Source: Phymatolithon calcareum (lineage: Eukaryota; Rhodophyta; Florideophyceae; Hapalidiales). Taken from it: a stretch of 64,000 nt of DNA. The position numbers and the translations under genes are program-made. This document shows, piece by piece, positions 63,903 to 64,000 of this stretch. Positions within the stretch are counted from its first letter, which is position 1. Each line of letters opens with the position of its first letter. A model generated the notes under the pieces. It was not told where the DNA came from. It made no database searches and was given only the letters and a program-made list of their open reading frames with translations. Location of the stretch: positions 992,001 to 1,056,000 of the forward strand of contig OZ345358.1 in NCBI GenBank assembly GCA_977006965.1, written 5' to 3'.

Positions 63903-63995
63903 GACTCCTTAGCTTCTCAATAGCCCGACACCTATGTCTCTCTCTCTCATTGAGAGGTGTTATGGGTATCGGGTTCATGAGAAGCTAATGAGTCT
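63903..63995. repeat. 93-bp foldback at the window edge
   Basis: The left arm is GACTCCTTAGCTTCTCA followed by CCCGA and CACCT. The right arm contains the matching AGGTG, TCGGG and TGAGAAGCTAATGAGTC. The loop has a TCTCTCTCTC run. It could be a small foldback element or a replication-derived palindrome. Confidence 0.7.
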
Positions 63996-64000
63996 TGAGC

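Noticed and set aside
1-64000. CRISPR arrays, rRNA genes, bacterial operons
   Set aside because: No regularly spaced repeats, no rRNA stretches and no operon-like gene packing; the window is eukaryotic in character.

Overview
The window looks like a repeat-rich nuclear segment of a eukaryote with few introns. The recognisable host genes (two short-chain dehydrogenases, an SV2/SVOP-type MFS transporter, a CHMP4/Snf7 ESCRT-III subunit, a small N-myristoylation-type protein and a membrane protein) are each one uninterrupted reading frame, and there is a broken PRP4-type kinase. Intronless ESCRT and splicing-kinase genes set among Copia, PiggyBac, hAT, pogo, LINE and SINE elements would fit a multicellular red alga (Florideophyceae). 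That placement is inference from gene style; no sequence here proves it.

Layout. 1-7685 is three PiggyBac-like elements (A, B, C) in a chain, sharing single CTAG tetranucleotides at their joints. They are riddled with two solo LTRs and two tRNA-derived SINE copies. 8598-27609 and 35366-45309 are two copies of a segmental duplication, each carrying one intact short-chain dehydrogenase gene. Copy 1 has gained a LINE fragment, a pogo-type element, a Copia element and a PiggyBac-like element (D). Copy 2 has gained a 434-bp TTC-tailed retroposon. Because the other copy keeps each empty site, the ends and target duplications can be read to the base. Between the copies lie a truncated PiggyBac-like element (E) containing a hAT element, a PiggyBac transposon with TTAA ends and a decayed transposase, and a probable non-autonomous relative that abuts it.

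45612-52408 is the gene-bearing part: the MFS transporter on plus, then the small acylated protein, CHMP4 and the membrane protein on minus. A SINE has inserted into the end of the membrane-protein gene and replaced its C-terminus. 54876-60501 is a full-length, very young Copia retrotransposon (2 differences between its 328-bp LTRs). Its gag and pol lie in the same frame, separated by one TGA in the context TGA-CGG, a known leaky readthrough context. 61338-62162 is a LINE fragment, 62270-63461 the PRP4 kinase pseudogene, and the window ends in a foldback.

The most interesting items are: (1) a PiggyBac-like family that duplicates CTAG rather than TTAA, proven by an empty site, and whose copies stack end to end on the same CTAG; (2) the apparent UGA-CGG readthrough control of Gag-Pol in the young Copia element; (3) the SINE-driven C-terminal swap in a host membrane protein; (4) the paired filled/empty sites of the segmental duplication. 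All coordinates and mismatch counts were made by eye.
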